The translations under genes were made by a program, and so were the position numbers. The notes under the pieces are model-generated. The model searched no databases, had not been told where the DNA came from, and was given only the letters and a program-made list of their open reading frames with translations. From Streptococcus parasanguinis ATCC 15912 (GTDB lineage Bacteria; Bacillota; Bacilli; Lactobacillales; Streptococcaceae): a DNA stretch of 64,000 nt. Shown here piece after piece: positions 54,548-62,560 of this stretch; position 1 is the stretch's first letter; every line of letters begins with the position of its first letter. The stretch spans positions 62,001 to 126,000 of the forward strand of contig NC_015678.1 of the NCBI RefSeq assembly GCF_000164675.2, given 5' to 3'.

Positions 54548-55471
54548 ATGACAAGAAAAATTGGTATTATTGGTTTGGGGCATGTGGGTGCCACCTTGGC
54601 CCACAGCATGATTTTGAAACACACCTGTGATCACTTGGTCTTGATTGATACCAATGAGAAAAAGGTTAAGGCAGATGCCTTGGATTTCTGTGATACGGTT
54701 GCCAATACAGGGTATCCGGTTCATATCACGGTCAATGACTACGCGGCTTTAAAAGATGCGGATGTCGTGGTGTCGACTCTTGGAAATATTGAGTTGCAGG
54801 CTAATAACACTGATGACCGTTTTGCGGAGCTTCCCTTTACCAGTAAGCAAGTGGTGCAAGTAGCGCGTGATCTGAAGGCTTCTGGTTTTAGCGGGGTCTT
54901 ATTGGTAGTGACCAATCCGGTCGATGCCGTTACTCAACTCTATCAACAATATACTGGCCTTCCAAAAGAGCAGGTGATTGGGACAGGGACGTTACTGGAT
55001 ACAGCTCGGATGAAGCGTGCAGTAGCTGATCGTTTGCAGGTTTCTCCTGCTAGTGTATCAGGTTACAACCTCGGTGAGCACGGAAATTCTCAATTTGTTG
55101 CTTGGAGTCAGGTCCGTGTCAAGGGACACGCTATTACCGATCTCTTCTCTCAAGAAGAGCTTGATGCTATCAACTACGAGTCCTTGCGCGGTGGCCACAC
55201 GGTTTTCTTTGGCAAATTCTATACTAATTTTGGGATTGCTGCGGCAGCCCAACGCCTGGCAGAAGCTGTGATCAATGATAGCCACGAGGAAATGCCTGTG
55301 TCTAACTATCGTCCAGAATATGGAACCTATCTTGGCTATCCAGCAATTGTAGGTCGAAAAGGAATTCTTGAACGATTGGATTTGCATTTGACAGAAGAAG
55401 AAAAAGAAAAATTGCTCCATTCAGCTGAAACTATCAAAGAAAATACACGAAAAGGATTGGAGCATGCATAA
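54548..55471 (+). CDS. L-2-hydroxyisocaproate/lactate dehydrogenase family protein
   Basis: This 307-residue NAD-dependent enzyme of the lactate/malate dehydrogenase superfamily has an N-terminal IGIIGLGHVGATLA Rossmann motif, the NNTDDRF loop with the substrate-discriminating region, TNPVDAVTQ, and active-site GEHGNSQF with the catalytic His. It resembles L-2-hydroxyisocaproate dehydrogenases more than housekeeping lactate dehydrogenase, which streptococci carry elsewhere. The preferred 2-oxo acid is unknown. It sits between two rpn genes with its own promoter region upstream. Confidence 0.85.
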   Translation: MTRKIGIIGLGHVGATLAHSMILKHTCDHLVLIDTNEKKVKADALDFCDTVANTGYPVHITVNDYAALKDADVVVSTLGNIELQANNTDDRFAELPFTSKQVVQVARDLKASGFSGVLLVVTNPVDAVTQLYQQYTGLPKEQVIGTGTLLDTARMKRAVADRLQVSPASVSGYNLGEHGNSQFVAWSQVRVKGHAITDLFSQEELDAINYESLRGGHTVFFGKFYTNFGIAAAAQRLAEAVINDSHEEMPVSNYRPEYGTYLGYPAIVGRKGILERLDLHLTEEEKEKLLHSAETIKENTRKGLEHA

Positions 55472-55475
55472 AAGC

Positions 55476-55652
55476 AAGAGGCTGGGACAAAAGTCCTAGC
55501 CTCTCAATTATTTTTGGATTGTCGAGCAAGACGCAGTGGTTGAGTGGGCTCTACTACGCTGATTTCATCAGCTTTTACAGCCCTACTCAACTGTGCGGGG
55601 GTGGGAAAACGAACTCTTTTTAACTAGTCAGAGTTCTTTCCCACTCCCTTTT
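55476..55652 (-). repeat. ~180 bp structured intergenic repeat, copy 5 of 5 (diverged arm)
   Basis: Inverted relative to copy 1. The first two thirds are near-identical to the other copies, but from about 55600 the outer arm is replaced: GTGGGAAA...GAACTCT pairs with AGAGTTC-TTTCCCAC in place of GTGGGAC...GAAATCG with CGATTTC-GTCCCAC. The hairpin is kept although both arms changed. A CCCTTTTTTC tail serves as terminator after the dehydrogenase gene. Confidence 0.88.
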
Positions 55653-55716
55653 TTCTGCAATTTTTTCGAATGGTATAAGTGAGGGGATTCCCTATACGAA
55701 ATCATTGGAGGTTGCT

Positions 55717-56775
55717 ATGAAAAAACGACACGAGTATGTATCGCCCACCTTGGATTTAATGGCGAAAAAGATTTTTAGTCTGCCGGATGTGACAGCGAAA
55801 TTCATCCGCGAAGTATTGGATCTGCCAGTAGAGTCCGTTGAGATTTTAGAAGGAGACCAGATCCATGAGCAAGGTTTTTTAGGAGATCTTCCTTTTGAAA
55901 CATCCGTTGATGTGAGAGCAAGACTAGATAGTGGGCTTGAAGTCATCATTGAGATTCAAGTTTTGAAGCAAGAGTATTTCTTGAATCGTTTCCACTATTA
56001 TTTAGCCAATCAACTGGTAGAAAATGTCCAACGCAAGCGAAAGAAAGGAGCGACCCATTCTATGTACCAGGAGCTGGAGCCGGTCTATGGGATCGCTATA
56101 TTGGAGCGAAGTATTTTTCCTCATTTAGATTCACCCGTCAATGTCTATGAAATGCGCCATACAGTAGATGGGACACCTCTTTATAGTTCTCGAAAGGATG
56201 GAGTAGCGCACAATATGTTAAAGGTTGCCTTTTTAGAGTTGGATAAGTATAATGAAAGTAGAGATACGGAGTTGAATGCTCAATGGAGACAATGGCTTGA
56301 ATTCTTTGGCAATCGCCCATTCAGTCATCAACCAGATCAAGTGATCGAGCAGGCAGAATCACTCCTGATCCCATCAAATTGGACAAGGGAGGAAAAAGAA
56401 ATGATTGATGAACGGATTCGTATCAGAGAAAATTGGGAAATGAGCATGGATACCTTTCGGAAAGAACAACTGGAAGCCGGATTTCAGAAAGGGTTGAAAA
56501 AAGGTCTTGAACAGGGACTCGAACAAGGACTCGAGCGTGGTCTCGAACAAGGCCTCGAACAGGGTCTTGAACAAGGTCTCGAAAAAGGTCTCGAACAGGG
56601 ATTGGAACAAGGCAGACAAGAAGGCATGGAGTTGGGAGTTCAAGCTGGTCAGCAGTCTCTGATTCAGAAACTATCTTTGAAGGGGATGAGTATCGAGATG
56701 ATTGCTGAAATGACGGATTTATCCAGCGAATCCATCAAAAAAATGTTGGCTACGGATTTGTCTAACGAGGAGTAG
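55717..56775 (+). CDS. Rpn family PD-(D/E)XK nuclease/putative transposase, copy 2, with GLEQ repeat
   Basis: This 352-residue paralogue of the gene at 53507 shares the opening KRH-YVSPTLD-MAKKIFSLP, the catalytic ETSVDVRARL and VIIEIQVLKQ motifs and the MIDERIRI segment. Its C-terminal domain is enlarged by ten tandem four-residue repeats of the form GLEQ (56491-56610) before an HTH-like end. GGAGG precedes the ATG at 55717; a TTG four codons earlier is less likely. It has the same internal ribosome site as copy 1. Low-complexity repeats of this kind are common and variable in Rpn C-termini. Confidence 0.9.
   Translation: MKKRHEYVSPTLDLMAKKIFSLPDVTAKFIREVLDLPVESVEILEGDQIHEQGFLGDLPFETSVDVRARLDSGLEVIIEIQVLKQEYFLNRFHYYLANQLVENVQRKRKKGATHSMYQELEPVYGIAILERSIFPHLDSPVNVYEMRHTVDGTPLYSSRKDGVAHNMLKVAFLELDKYNESRDTELNAQWRQWLEFFGNRPFSHQPDQVIEQAESLLIPSNWTREEKEMIDERIRIRENWEMSMDTFRKEQLEAGFQKGLKKGLEQGLEQGLERGLEQGLEQGLEQGLEKGLEQGLEQGRQEGMELGVQAGQQSLIQKLSLKGMSIEMIAEMTDLSSESIKKMLATDLSNEE
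56401..56775 (+). CDS. Putative internally initiated C-terminal product of rpn copy 2 (RpnS-like)
   Basis: GGGAGG at 56387-56392 is 8 nt before an in-frame ATG at 56401, giving a 124-residue protein with the repeat region and C-terminal motif. The layout and spacing match those of copy 1. It is a proposed alternative product overlapping its parent gene in the same frame, based on the E. coli RpnS precedent. Confidence 0.4.
   Translation: MIDERIRIRENWEMSMDTFRKEQLEAGFQKGLKKGLEQGLEQGLERGLEQGLEQGLEQGLEKGLEQGLEQGRQEGMELGVQAGQQSLIQKLSLKGMSIEMIAEMTDLSSESIKKMLATDLSNEE
56491..56610 (+). repeat. Ten tandem 12 bp repeats inside rpn copy 2
   Basis: Each unit encodes Gly-Leu-(Glu/Lys)-(Gln/Lys/Arg); seven of ten read GLEQ. 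Typical DNA units are GGTCTCGAACAA and GGTCTTGAACAG. Because the unit is a multiple of three, gain or loss of units changes length but not frame. Confidence 0.9.
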
Positions 56776-56910
56776 TAGCGAGAACAGAATTTTGGGATTG
56801 AGAATTACCTTGCTGAGAAAAAAATAGTTCTAAAATGGATTGTAAAGATCTCTGGGAGTCGTTTTTCTTGGATGTTGATCCTCTACAGATTTATACGGTT
56901 ATGATTTATT

Positions 56911-56945
56911 GAAGGTTGGAAACTTTTATCCAACCTTTTTTTCTC
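56911..56945 (+). terminator. Intrinsic terminator after rpn copy 2
   Basis: AAGGTTGGA and TCCAACCTT arms around ~8 nt with a long T run. The rest of the 56776-57079 gap shows only the promoter of the next gene. Confidence 0.85.
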
Positions 56946-57007
56946 ACTCCTCTTGGCCCATCCTTAGTGAAATGGAATAAAAGTTTAAAATGTCCGAGTT
57001 GTAATCC

Positions 57008-57035
57008 TTGACATTACATTATGATCGTGTATAAT
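57008..57035 (+). promoter_or_regulatory. Promoter of the FMN reductase gene
   Basis: Consensus TTGACA and TATAAT separated by 16 bp, 44 bp before the start codon. Confidence 0.8.
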
Positions 57036-57079
57036 AGCTATTGTAACAAAAAATCTTACAACAGAAAGAGGAAACAACT

Positions 57080-57619
57080 ATGAAAAACATTTTATTTATC
57101 GTCGGTTCTCTTCGTCAAGGATCTTTTAACCACCAAATGGCTAAGAAAGCAGAAAGCCTTCTGGAAGGAAAAGCAACGGTGACTTACTTGGACTACAAGG
57201 ACATTCCAATGATGAACCAAGATTTGGAAACACCAACCCTGCCTGCTGTGCAGGCAGCGCGTGATGCGGTTCTTGCTGCGGATGCCATCTGGATCTTCTC
57301 GCCAGTCTATAACTTTGCTATTCCAGGTGTAGTGAAAAACCTGATCGACTGGCTTAGCCGTGCCCTTGACCTGTCAGAAACTCGTGGTCCATCTGCCCTT
57401 CAAGATAAGATCGTAACGGTTTCTTCAGTAGCCAATGCCGGACACGAACCAATGTTTGCGGCATACCAAGCGCTTTTGCCATTCGTTCGAACTCAAGTAG
57501 TTGGAGAGTTCACTGGAACAACCGTTAACCCAGAAGCTTGGGGAACAGGTGAATTAATCTTGACAGATGAAGCGGTCGCAGGACTGGAAAAACAAGCACA
57601 AGCCTTATTAGAAGCATAA
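57080..57619 (+). CDS. NADPH-dependent FMN reductase family protein
   Basis: This 179-residue flavodoxin-like protein has the FMN phosphate-binding loop [12 protein letters not shown] at residues about 8-19, followed by the [22 protein letters not shown] segment typical of NADPH:FMN or quinone reductases of this family. Likely roles are reduction of flavins, quinones or azo compounds during oxidative stress. A consensus promoter drives it alone, and a bidirectional terminator separates it from the convergent VIT-type gene. Confidence 0.9.
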   Translation: MKNILFIVGSLRQGSFNHQMAKKAESLLEGKATVTYLDYKDIPMMNQDLETPTLPAVQAARDAVLAADAIWIFSPVYNFAIPGVVKNLIDWLSRALDLSETRGPSALQDKIVTVSSVANAGHEPMFAAYQALLPFVRTQVVGEFTGTTVNPEAWGTGELILTDEAVAGLEKQAQALLEA

Positions 57620-57620
57620 G

Positions 57621-57651
57621 AAAAAGCTGAGACAAAATTCTCAACTTTTTT
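57621..57651. terminator. Bidirectional terminator
   Basis: AAAAAGCTGAGA and TCTCAACTTTTT arms (one mismatch) between two convergent genes. Confidence 0.82.
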
Positions 57652-58345
57652 AGATACTAAAGAGTTGTCCGAAGAAGTAAGTCACACACATGGTGAGAAG
57701 GCCAATGATCAGGTTGCGAAGCATGGCTTGCTTGGTTGGTGCTTTTCCCAGTTTTGCACTGGTATAGCCAGTGAAGATCAAGGATAGTCCAACAACGAAG
57801 ACCGTCACCGGAATGCGATAGGCAGCTGGAAAGAGGATGATAGAGAGCATTGGAGGAAGGGAACCAACCGAAAAAGCAAGGAAGCTAGATGCAGCAGCAT
57901 GCCAAGGATTGGTAAACTCCTCATATTCGATACCATATTTCTCTTCGACTAGGGCTTTGAGGGGATGTTTCAGAAAGGCCCGTTCTGTCAAAATCTTTGC
58001 GGAAGTTTCGCATTCTCCATTTTGAAGATAAGCGTGGTAGAGAGATTCTCTAGCTAACTTTGGATCGCGATCCAACAGGGCTTGTTCGCGGTTAACAGCG
58101 GCTTCTTCCGTGTCTTTTTGAGTGGAAACTGAGACATATTCACCGCCCGCCATCGAAAAGGCACCTGCCAGAATCGCTGATAAGCCAGAAAGGAAAATGA
58201 TCCAGATGTTTGAGGTGGCACTGGCTACCCCAATCACCACCCCAGCAATAGAAATAATCCCATCATTGGCCCCGAGAACAGCGGCTCTCAAGATATTCAA
58301 TCGGTCGTTAAATGATTCATCTACTCCATGTTTCATTTCAGTCAT
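57650..58345 (-). CDS. VIT1/CCC1 family metal transporter
   Basis: This 231-residue membrane protein has five membrane helices and the family opening LGANDGIISIAGVVIGVA, with SMAGGEYVSVSTQKD after helix 2 as in vacuolar iron/manganese transporters. In bacteria these are thought to export or buffer iron or manganese. The cytosolic metal-binding domain between helices 2 and 3 (EEAAVNREQALLDRDP region) is present. It lies at the end of a convergent pair and is followed on its upstream side by 278 bp without a gene. Confidence 0.9.
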   Translation of the reverse strand: MTEMKHGVDESFNDRLNILRAAVLGANDGIISIAGVVIGVASATSNIWIIFLSGLSAILAGAFSMAGGEYVSVSTQKDTEEAAVNREQALLDRDPKLARESLYHAYLQNGECETSAKILTERAFLKHPLKALVEEKYGIEYEEFTNPWHAAASSFLAFSVGSLPPMLSIILFPAAYRIPVTVFVVGLSLIFTGYTSAKLGKAPTKQAMLRNLIIGLLTMCVTYFFGQLFSI

Positions 58346-58586
58346 ACAATGTCTCCTTCGTCTTGTTTAGAATGATTATAAATAAAACACAAAAAGAAAG
58401 CAAGGATTTTAACTCAAATGATAAAAGTTAGACAATTTAATAGAATTTTTTAGTTGTAAAATTTGACATTACAAGCAAAAGAGAAAGAATAGGGTATACA
58501 CCTATCCAAGCAAGATTTATTTAGCAGAAGTGGCATAATTTTTGAAGATCCTGATGGCATTGTCACACGGGTCAGAAAAGGATAAC

Positions 58587-58612
58587 AAAAAAACAGCAAA
58601 TTGCTGTTTTCT
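58587..58612. terminator. Terminator after the MFS gene
   Basis: AAAACAGCAA-ATTGCTGTTTT hairpin flanked by A and T runs; acts on the minus-strand exporter gene. Confidence 0.8.
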
Positions 58613-58623
58613 GATGAGAAAAA

Positions 58624-60018
58624 TTAATTCGTATCTTGTTCTTTCCCAACAACCCAAAATAAGAGAAGGAGTTGGAAGATGCCCAAGGCAAATAAGGCCA
58701 TAAAACCGTTGCGACTTCCTTTAGCAGTGGCTTGAGTAAAGTCCATCTTTTGATTAGCTTGGCTCATGGCAACAATCAGCGAAGCCAGTGTTGTTCCGAC
58801 AGCACCTGCAAATTGTTGCAGGGTGTTAAAGATCGCGTTCGCATCAGGTTGCTCTTCCAGAGAGAGTTGTTTTTGTCCGTTGGTCATAATATTGCCAAAG
58901 GCCAGTCCCATACCGGTCATGAAGATCATGTAAAAGATGAGAATCAAGCCATTTGTCAGCTTCAGTCCAAAGAGGGTAAAGTGGAAATGGGCCAGAAGAA
59001 TTAAAGTAGCTCCAAGGAGAATCGGTTTGCGGGCACCCAACTTATCTAGAATGAGACCAGAGAAGGGAGCAAAACCAGCCCCAATGATGGCTCCTGGAAG
59101 CAGCATCAAGGCTGCAAGCGTGGTACTCGAGTGGTTGACCAATTGGACATAATTGGGCAAGAGGAAACTCATGGCCAGAGAACCTAATTGGAAGGTGAAA
59201 AAGGCAAGAACATGGCCAGTGAGGAGATGGTTCTTTAAGATGGCAAGGTTGATAATGGGAGTCTCCAAGCGATTGGACCGCCAGACTAAGAGAACGAGTC
59301 CCAAGAACCCAATCACAAGCCAACCAAGCACAGAAAAACTAAAGAAAGCATGATCAGAGAGACCGTGAATGCCTAGAATCAACCCTAAGAAAAGGGCAAT
59401 GATAGCAAGGAGACTCATGATATCAAGGGTTTCTCGTTTGACTGTACTGATTTGTTCAATGGAGCGAAGTCCTGCAACTAGCGAAGCTAGAAGGATCGGG
59501 AATTGAACCAAAAAGATGGACCGCCAACCGAAGTTAGCCGTCAAGAGACCACCGACAGTAGGCCCAATGGCTGGTGCAATGGCTGTAATTAGGGTACCCA
59601 CTCCCATCATGAGACCGATCTTGCGTTTTGGGACCTGCTCTAAAATGATATTAAACATTAGAGGAAGGGCAAAACCAACCCCCATTCCTTGGACCAATCG
59701 TCCCAGGACCACAAAGCCAAAACTTGGAGCAAGGAAGTCGATAAGAACACCTAAAACAGAGAGAAGATTTCCAACTAAAAAGATGGACTTCATTTTAAAA
59801 GAGCGTTTGAGATAAGCAGACAAGGGGACCACACAGGCAACCACTAGAAGATAGATGGTCGTAACCCACTGGACGGTTGCAGTATTGATTTCAAATTCCT
59901 TCATCAATATTGGGAAGGTGATATTCATAGCGGTTTCCCCAGCCACCCCGCAAAAGGAAAGGATCCCTGTTGCAAAAATAGCATACAGGACCTTGGCTGA
60001 AATTTTTTCTTGTGACAT
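58624..60018 (-). CDS. MFS transporter, DHA2 drug-efflux type
   Basis: This 464-residue major-facilitator protein belongs to the EmrB/QacA (DHA2) group, with up to 14 helices. Recognisable are the LVQGMGVGFALPLMFNI loop (motif C-like) and the GRLVQG motif A region. It probably exports a toxic hydrophobic compound with proton motive force; the substrate is unknown. It has a consensus promoter with a perfect palindromic operator at the transcription start, indicating repression by a TetR/MarR-like protein encoded elsewhere. Confidence 0.88.
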   Translation of the reverse strand: MSQEKISAKVLYAIFATGILSFCGVAGETAMNITFPILMKEFEINTATVQWVTTIYLLVVACVVPLSAYLKRSFKMKSIFLVGNLLSVLGVLIDFLAPSFGFVVLGRLVQGMGVGFALPLMFNIILEQVPKRKIGLMMGVGTLITAIAPAIGPTVGGLLTANFGWRSIFLVQFPILLASLVAGLRSIEQISTVKRETLDIMSLLAIIALFLGLILGIHGLSDHAFFSFSVLGWLVIGFLGLVLLVWRSNRLETPIINLAILKNHLLTGHVLAFFTFQLGSLAMSFLLPNYVQLVNHSSTTLAALMLLPGAIIGAGFAPFSGLILDKLGARKPILLGATLILLAHFHFTLFGLKLTNGLILIFYMIFMTGMGLAFGNIMTNGQKQLSLEEQPDANAIFNTLQQFAGAVGTTLASLIVAMSQANQKMDFTQATAKGSRNGFMALFALGIFQLLLLFWVVGKEQDTN

Positions 60019-60151
60019 GGACGTCTGATTCCTCCTAAATCTTTCTATAATGTTGTAAAAATGGTCTGAAAATCCATCCTATCTCTCTCATTTCCCATCA
60101 ATTCCAATTGCTATGAGCATAGCAGGGCTGACGTTAACATGATTCATCGTT

Positions 60152-60167
60152 TTGTTAGCTAACAAAT
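60152..60167. promoter_or_regulatory. Perfect 16 bp palindrome at the MFS promoter
   Basis: TTTGTTAGCTAACAAA is a perfect dyad right beside the -10 of the minus-strand exporter promoter. Binding there would block RNA polymerase. No regulator gene adjoins it. Confidence 0.7.
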
Positions 60168-60168
60168 A

Positions 60169-60196
60169 GTATAGAGGAAATGAAGACCCCTGTCAA
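60169..60196 (-). promoter_or_regulatory. MFS gene promoter
   Basis: On the minus strand TTGACA and TATACT are separated by 16 bp, giving a leader of about 150 nt before the start codon. The remainder of the 60019-60340 gap holds the plus-strand TATAAT (60283-60288) of the PTS gene. Confidence 0.75.
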
Positions 60197-60340
60197 AGAG
60201 TTTTTGAATAGTTTTGAAAATTTTAACAGCATTCTCAACTGATGACGTCTCTACAAACGAAAGGAAACGCTCGCCAGTATGGTATAATAAGAAGAAAGTA
60301 AGCAACGTGAATAAGTCAATCAACTCGAACAGGAGGCCCC

Positions 60341-61633
60341 ATGACCAAGTATTTAGTCCAGAAGTTTTTCTGGTTACGAGAAAAAAGTTTGATTCAAATT
60401 TCCCAGAAGACCCTGGTTTCCTTATTTCCTTTTTTCCTATTTTCAGGGATCATTCGGGTGATCGCTCTATCAGTCTTTTCCGATCGAGGCTATATCCATC
60501 AGCTCTTTTCGATGGATAGCTGGTTGCCGTGGGATCAAGCTATTAGTCAAGTCCTTATCAATTTTTCCAACTTTCTAGGAGGTCTAGCTGGGCCTTTAGC
60601 GACTTACTTCGCTGGAAAATACACAGCTGGGCACTATGGTAGAAGTACAGGGACAGCCGGCGTGACTGCTCTTTTGGTCAGCTTGATTGTAGGGTCACAG
60701 GAATTGTTGGTAGGCCCTCTCCATGAGGGGCAACTGACACGCATCAACTTACCTGCGACGACCAATATCCTCTTAGCCATTGTTTTAGGCTATCTAATAG
60801 GGCAGATCTTTCGTCTATCCAAGGCTAGTGACGACCAGATTGTGGACAAGGATTTCATCTATCAGCCCAAGACGGTGCGTCCCATTTTCTTGTCCTTACT
60901 CCTTGGGATTAGCCTCAATCTTCTTGTGGTTCTTGGGAACCAATTTAATATTTTTCAGACTATCCGACAGTTCTTGGCTTCTCTAACGGTAAGCAGTCAT
61001 CATCTGCTCTCCACCTTTGTCATGGGACTCTTTAGTGGACTATCTGCTTGGTTTGGTAATAGTCAAGCCTTTGCCTTGAACTCAATTGCGGATGATAACT
61101 TTGCTTTGGAAAATCTCACCTACGCTGTGACGCATCATACAACGACAGGTATTCCTTATCCCTATACCTTGACCAATTTGTATCGGAGTTTTGGTCTGGT
61201 GGCAGGTGTTGGAGCTGTCCTATCGCTTTTGGTGGCGATCTTGCTGGTTTCACGAAGTCAAAAGGACAAGAAAGTTAGTCTCCTCAGCATTTTTCCAAGT
61301 CTCTTTAACAATGGGGCTTCATTCATGGTAGGGATACCGGTCCTTCTCAACCTCCTATATGTGATTCCCTTTTTATTGATCCCTTTGGCGAATATGGCGA
61401 TAGCAGCTGTAGCTTTGTGCTTCAAACTGATGCCGGCAGCTGTCTATCCAGTGCCAGACGGGACTCCTAGCCTTCTCTATGCCTTTATTGGGACAGGAGG
61501 AAGTCTGAGGGCTTTAGCTGTCAGTATACTTTGTTTTACCGTCGATGTGCTCCTTTATCTACCATTTGTCCGCATGGGAAATCGTATTCGAAAAGATTTA
61601 AAAGTGAAAGGAGAAAGCGATGAAGCAATCTAA
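60341..61633 (+). CDS. PTS system EIIC-like membrane transporter (no EIIB partner)
   Basis: This 430-residue membrane protein with about ten helices matches the lactose/cellobiose-type PTS EIIC fold. Recognisable are the HHTTTGIPYPYTLTNLYRS stretch, NNGASFMVGIPVLLN, corresponding to the conserved substrate-site loop with N-E-P in classic EIICs, and VIPFLLIPLAN. No EIIA or EIIB gene is near, so it either borrows other PTS components or moves substrate without phosphorylation. GGAGG precedes the ATG. It overlaps the next hydrolase gene by 14 bp. Confidence 0.82.
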   Translation: MTKYLVQKFFWLREKSLIQISQKTLVSLFPFFLFSGIIRVIALSVFSDRGYIHQLFSMDSWLPWDQAISQVLINFSNFLGGLAGPLATYFAGKYTAGHYGRSTGTAGVTALLVSLIVGSQELLVGPLHEGQLTRINLPATTNILLAIVLGYLIGQIFRLSKASDDQIVDKDFIYQPKTVRPIFLSLLLGISLNLLVVLGNQFNIFQTIRQFLASLTVSSHHLLSTFVMGLFSGLSAWFGNSQAFALNSIADDNFALENLTYAVTHHTTTGIPYPYTLTNLYRSFGLVAGVGAVLSLLVAILLVSRSQKDKKVSLLSIFPSLFNNGASFMVGIPVLLNLLYVIPFLLIPLANMAIAAVALCFKLMPAAVYPVPDGTPSLLYAFIGTGGSLRALAVSILCFTVDVLLYLPFVRMGNRIRKDLKVKGESDEAI

Positions 61634-62477
61634 AAAAATAGCGATCGTCCTTACTTTGGTTAGTCTTTTCTTGATCGCTTTAGCCATTCCTTCTTATAGC
61701 TGGACTCGGACCAATGTTTCAAAAATCGAGAAATTTTATAATTCAAAATTGTCTCCCATCATCATGATCCCAGGAAGCTCTGCAACAGAGAACCGCTTTG
61801 ATGGCTTGGTGACCAAGCTCAACAAAGAACGCCAAGGGACCAAACACAGCCTGCTCAAGGTCAAGGTTTGGAATGATGGGCATATCACCTATAGTGGTAG
61901 TATTGATGCCAAGGACAATGAGCCGGTAATTGTGGTTGGTTTTGAAAATAACAAAGATGGCTATAGCAATATTAAAAAGCAAGCCAAACTATTTAATCAA
62001 GCCTTTGAAGCCCTTCAAGAAAAATACAATTTTAATAATTTTAAGGGCTTGGGTCATTCCAACGGTGGCTTGATTTATACAGCCTTTATTGAAAATTATC
62101 TAGGGGATTATGATGTTGATCTCAAGACCCTTATGACCATCGGAACTCCCTATAATTTCACAGAGACCAATATCAAAAATAAATCTGAGATGTTGGCCGA
62201 TTTTATAAAGGGAAAAGAAGCTATCCCCACAACCCTCCATATGTATTCAGTAGCAGGGACCATTACCTATGATTCAGATGAGTTGGTCCCGGATGCTAGT
62301 GTTTCCGCTGGGAAATATATCTACCAAAACCAAGCAGCTAGCTATACGGAGATTACGGTGACGGGGGAAGATGCTCAGCACTCGGACCTTCCAACCAATG
62401 ATGAGGTGGTTGCCTTGGTGAAAGAGCATATTGAAAGTCAAACGGATCGTCGAACCAAACCAAATAAAGAAAACTAA
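61620..62477 (+). CDS. DUF915 family alpha/beta hydrolase, membrane-anchored
   Basis: This 285-residue protein has an N-terminal membrane segment or signal (about residues 6-25, IAIVLTLVSLFLIALAIPSY) and an extracellular alpha/beta hydrolase domain of the DUF915 family. The oxyanion-type IMIPGSSATENRF strand, nucleophile elbow GHSNGG, an acidic residue near DSDELVPDAS and the terminal DAQHSDLPTN histidine form a plausible catalytic triad. AAAGGAG lies just before the ATG. It overlaps the EIIC gene, which suggests that the two act on the same substrate at the membrane. Confidence 0.87.
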   Translation: MKQSKKIAIVLTLVSLFLIALAIPSYSWTRTNVSKIEKFYNSKLSPIIMIPGSSATENRFDGLVTKLNKERQGTKHSLLKVKVWNDGHITYSGSIDAKDNEPVIVVGFENNKDGYSNIKKQAKLFNQAFEALQEKYNFNNFKGLGHSNGGLIYTAFIENYLGDYDVDLKTLMTIGTPYNFTETNIKNKSEMLADFIKGKEAIPTTLHMYSVAGTITYDSDELVPDASVSAGKYIYQNQAASYTEITVTGEDAQHSDLPTNDEVVALVKEHIESQTDRRTKPNKEN

Positions 62478-62560
62478 GTGTGATGAAGGGATTTCTTCCT
62501 CACGCTTTTTTTAGTATAATAAAGTTTAGTATGAAAATAGGGGAGAGTAAAGGAGATCAG

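Noticed and set aside
56491..56610. CRISPR-like array
   Set aside because: Units are 12 bp, contiguous and in frame with coding sequence; there are no spacers.
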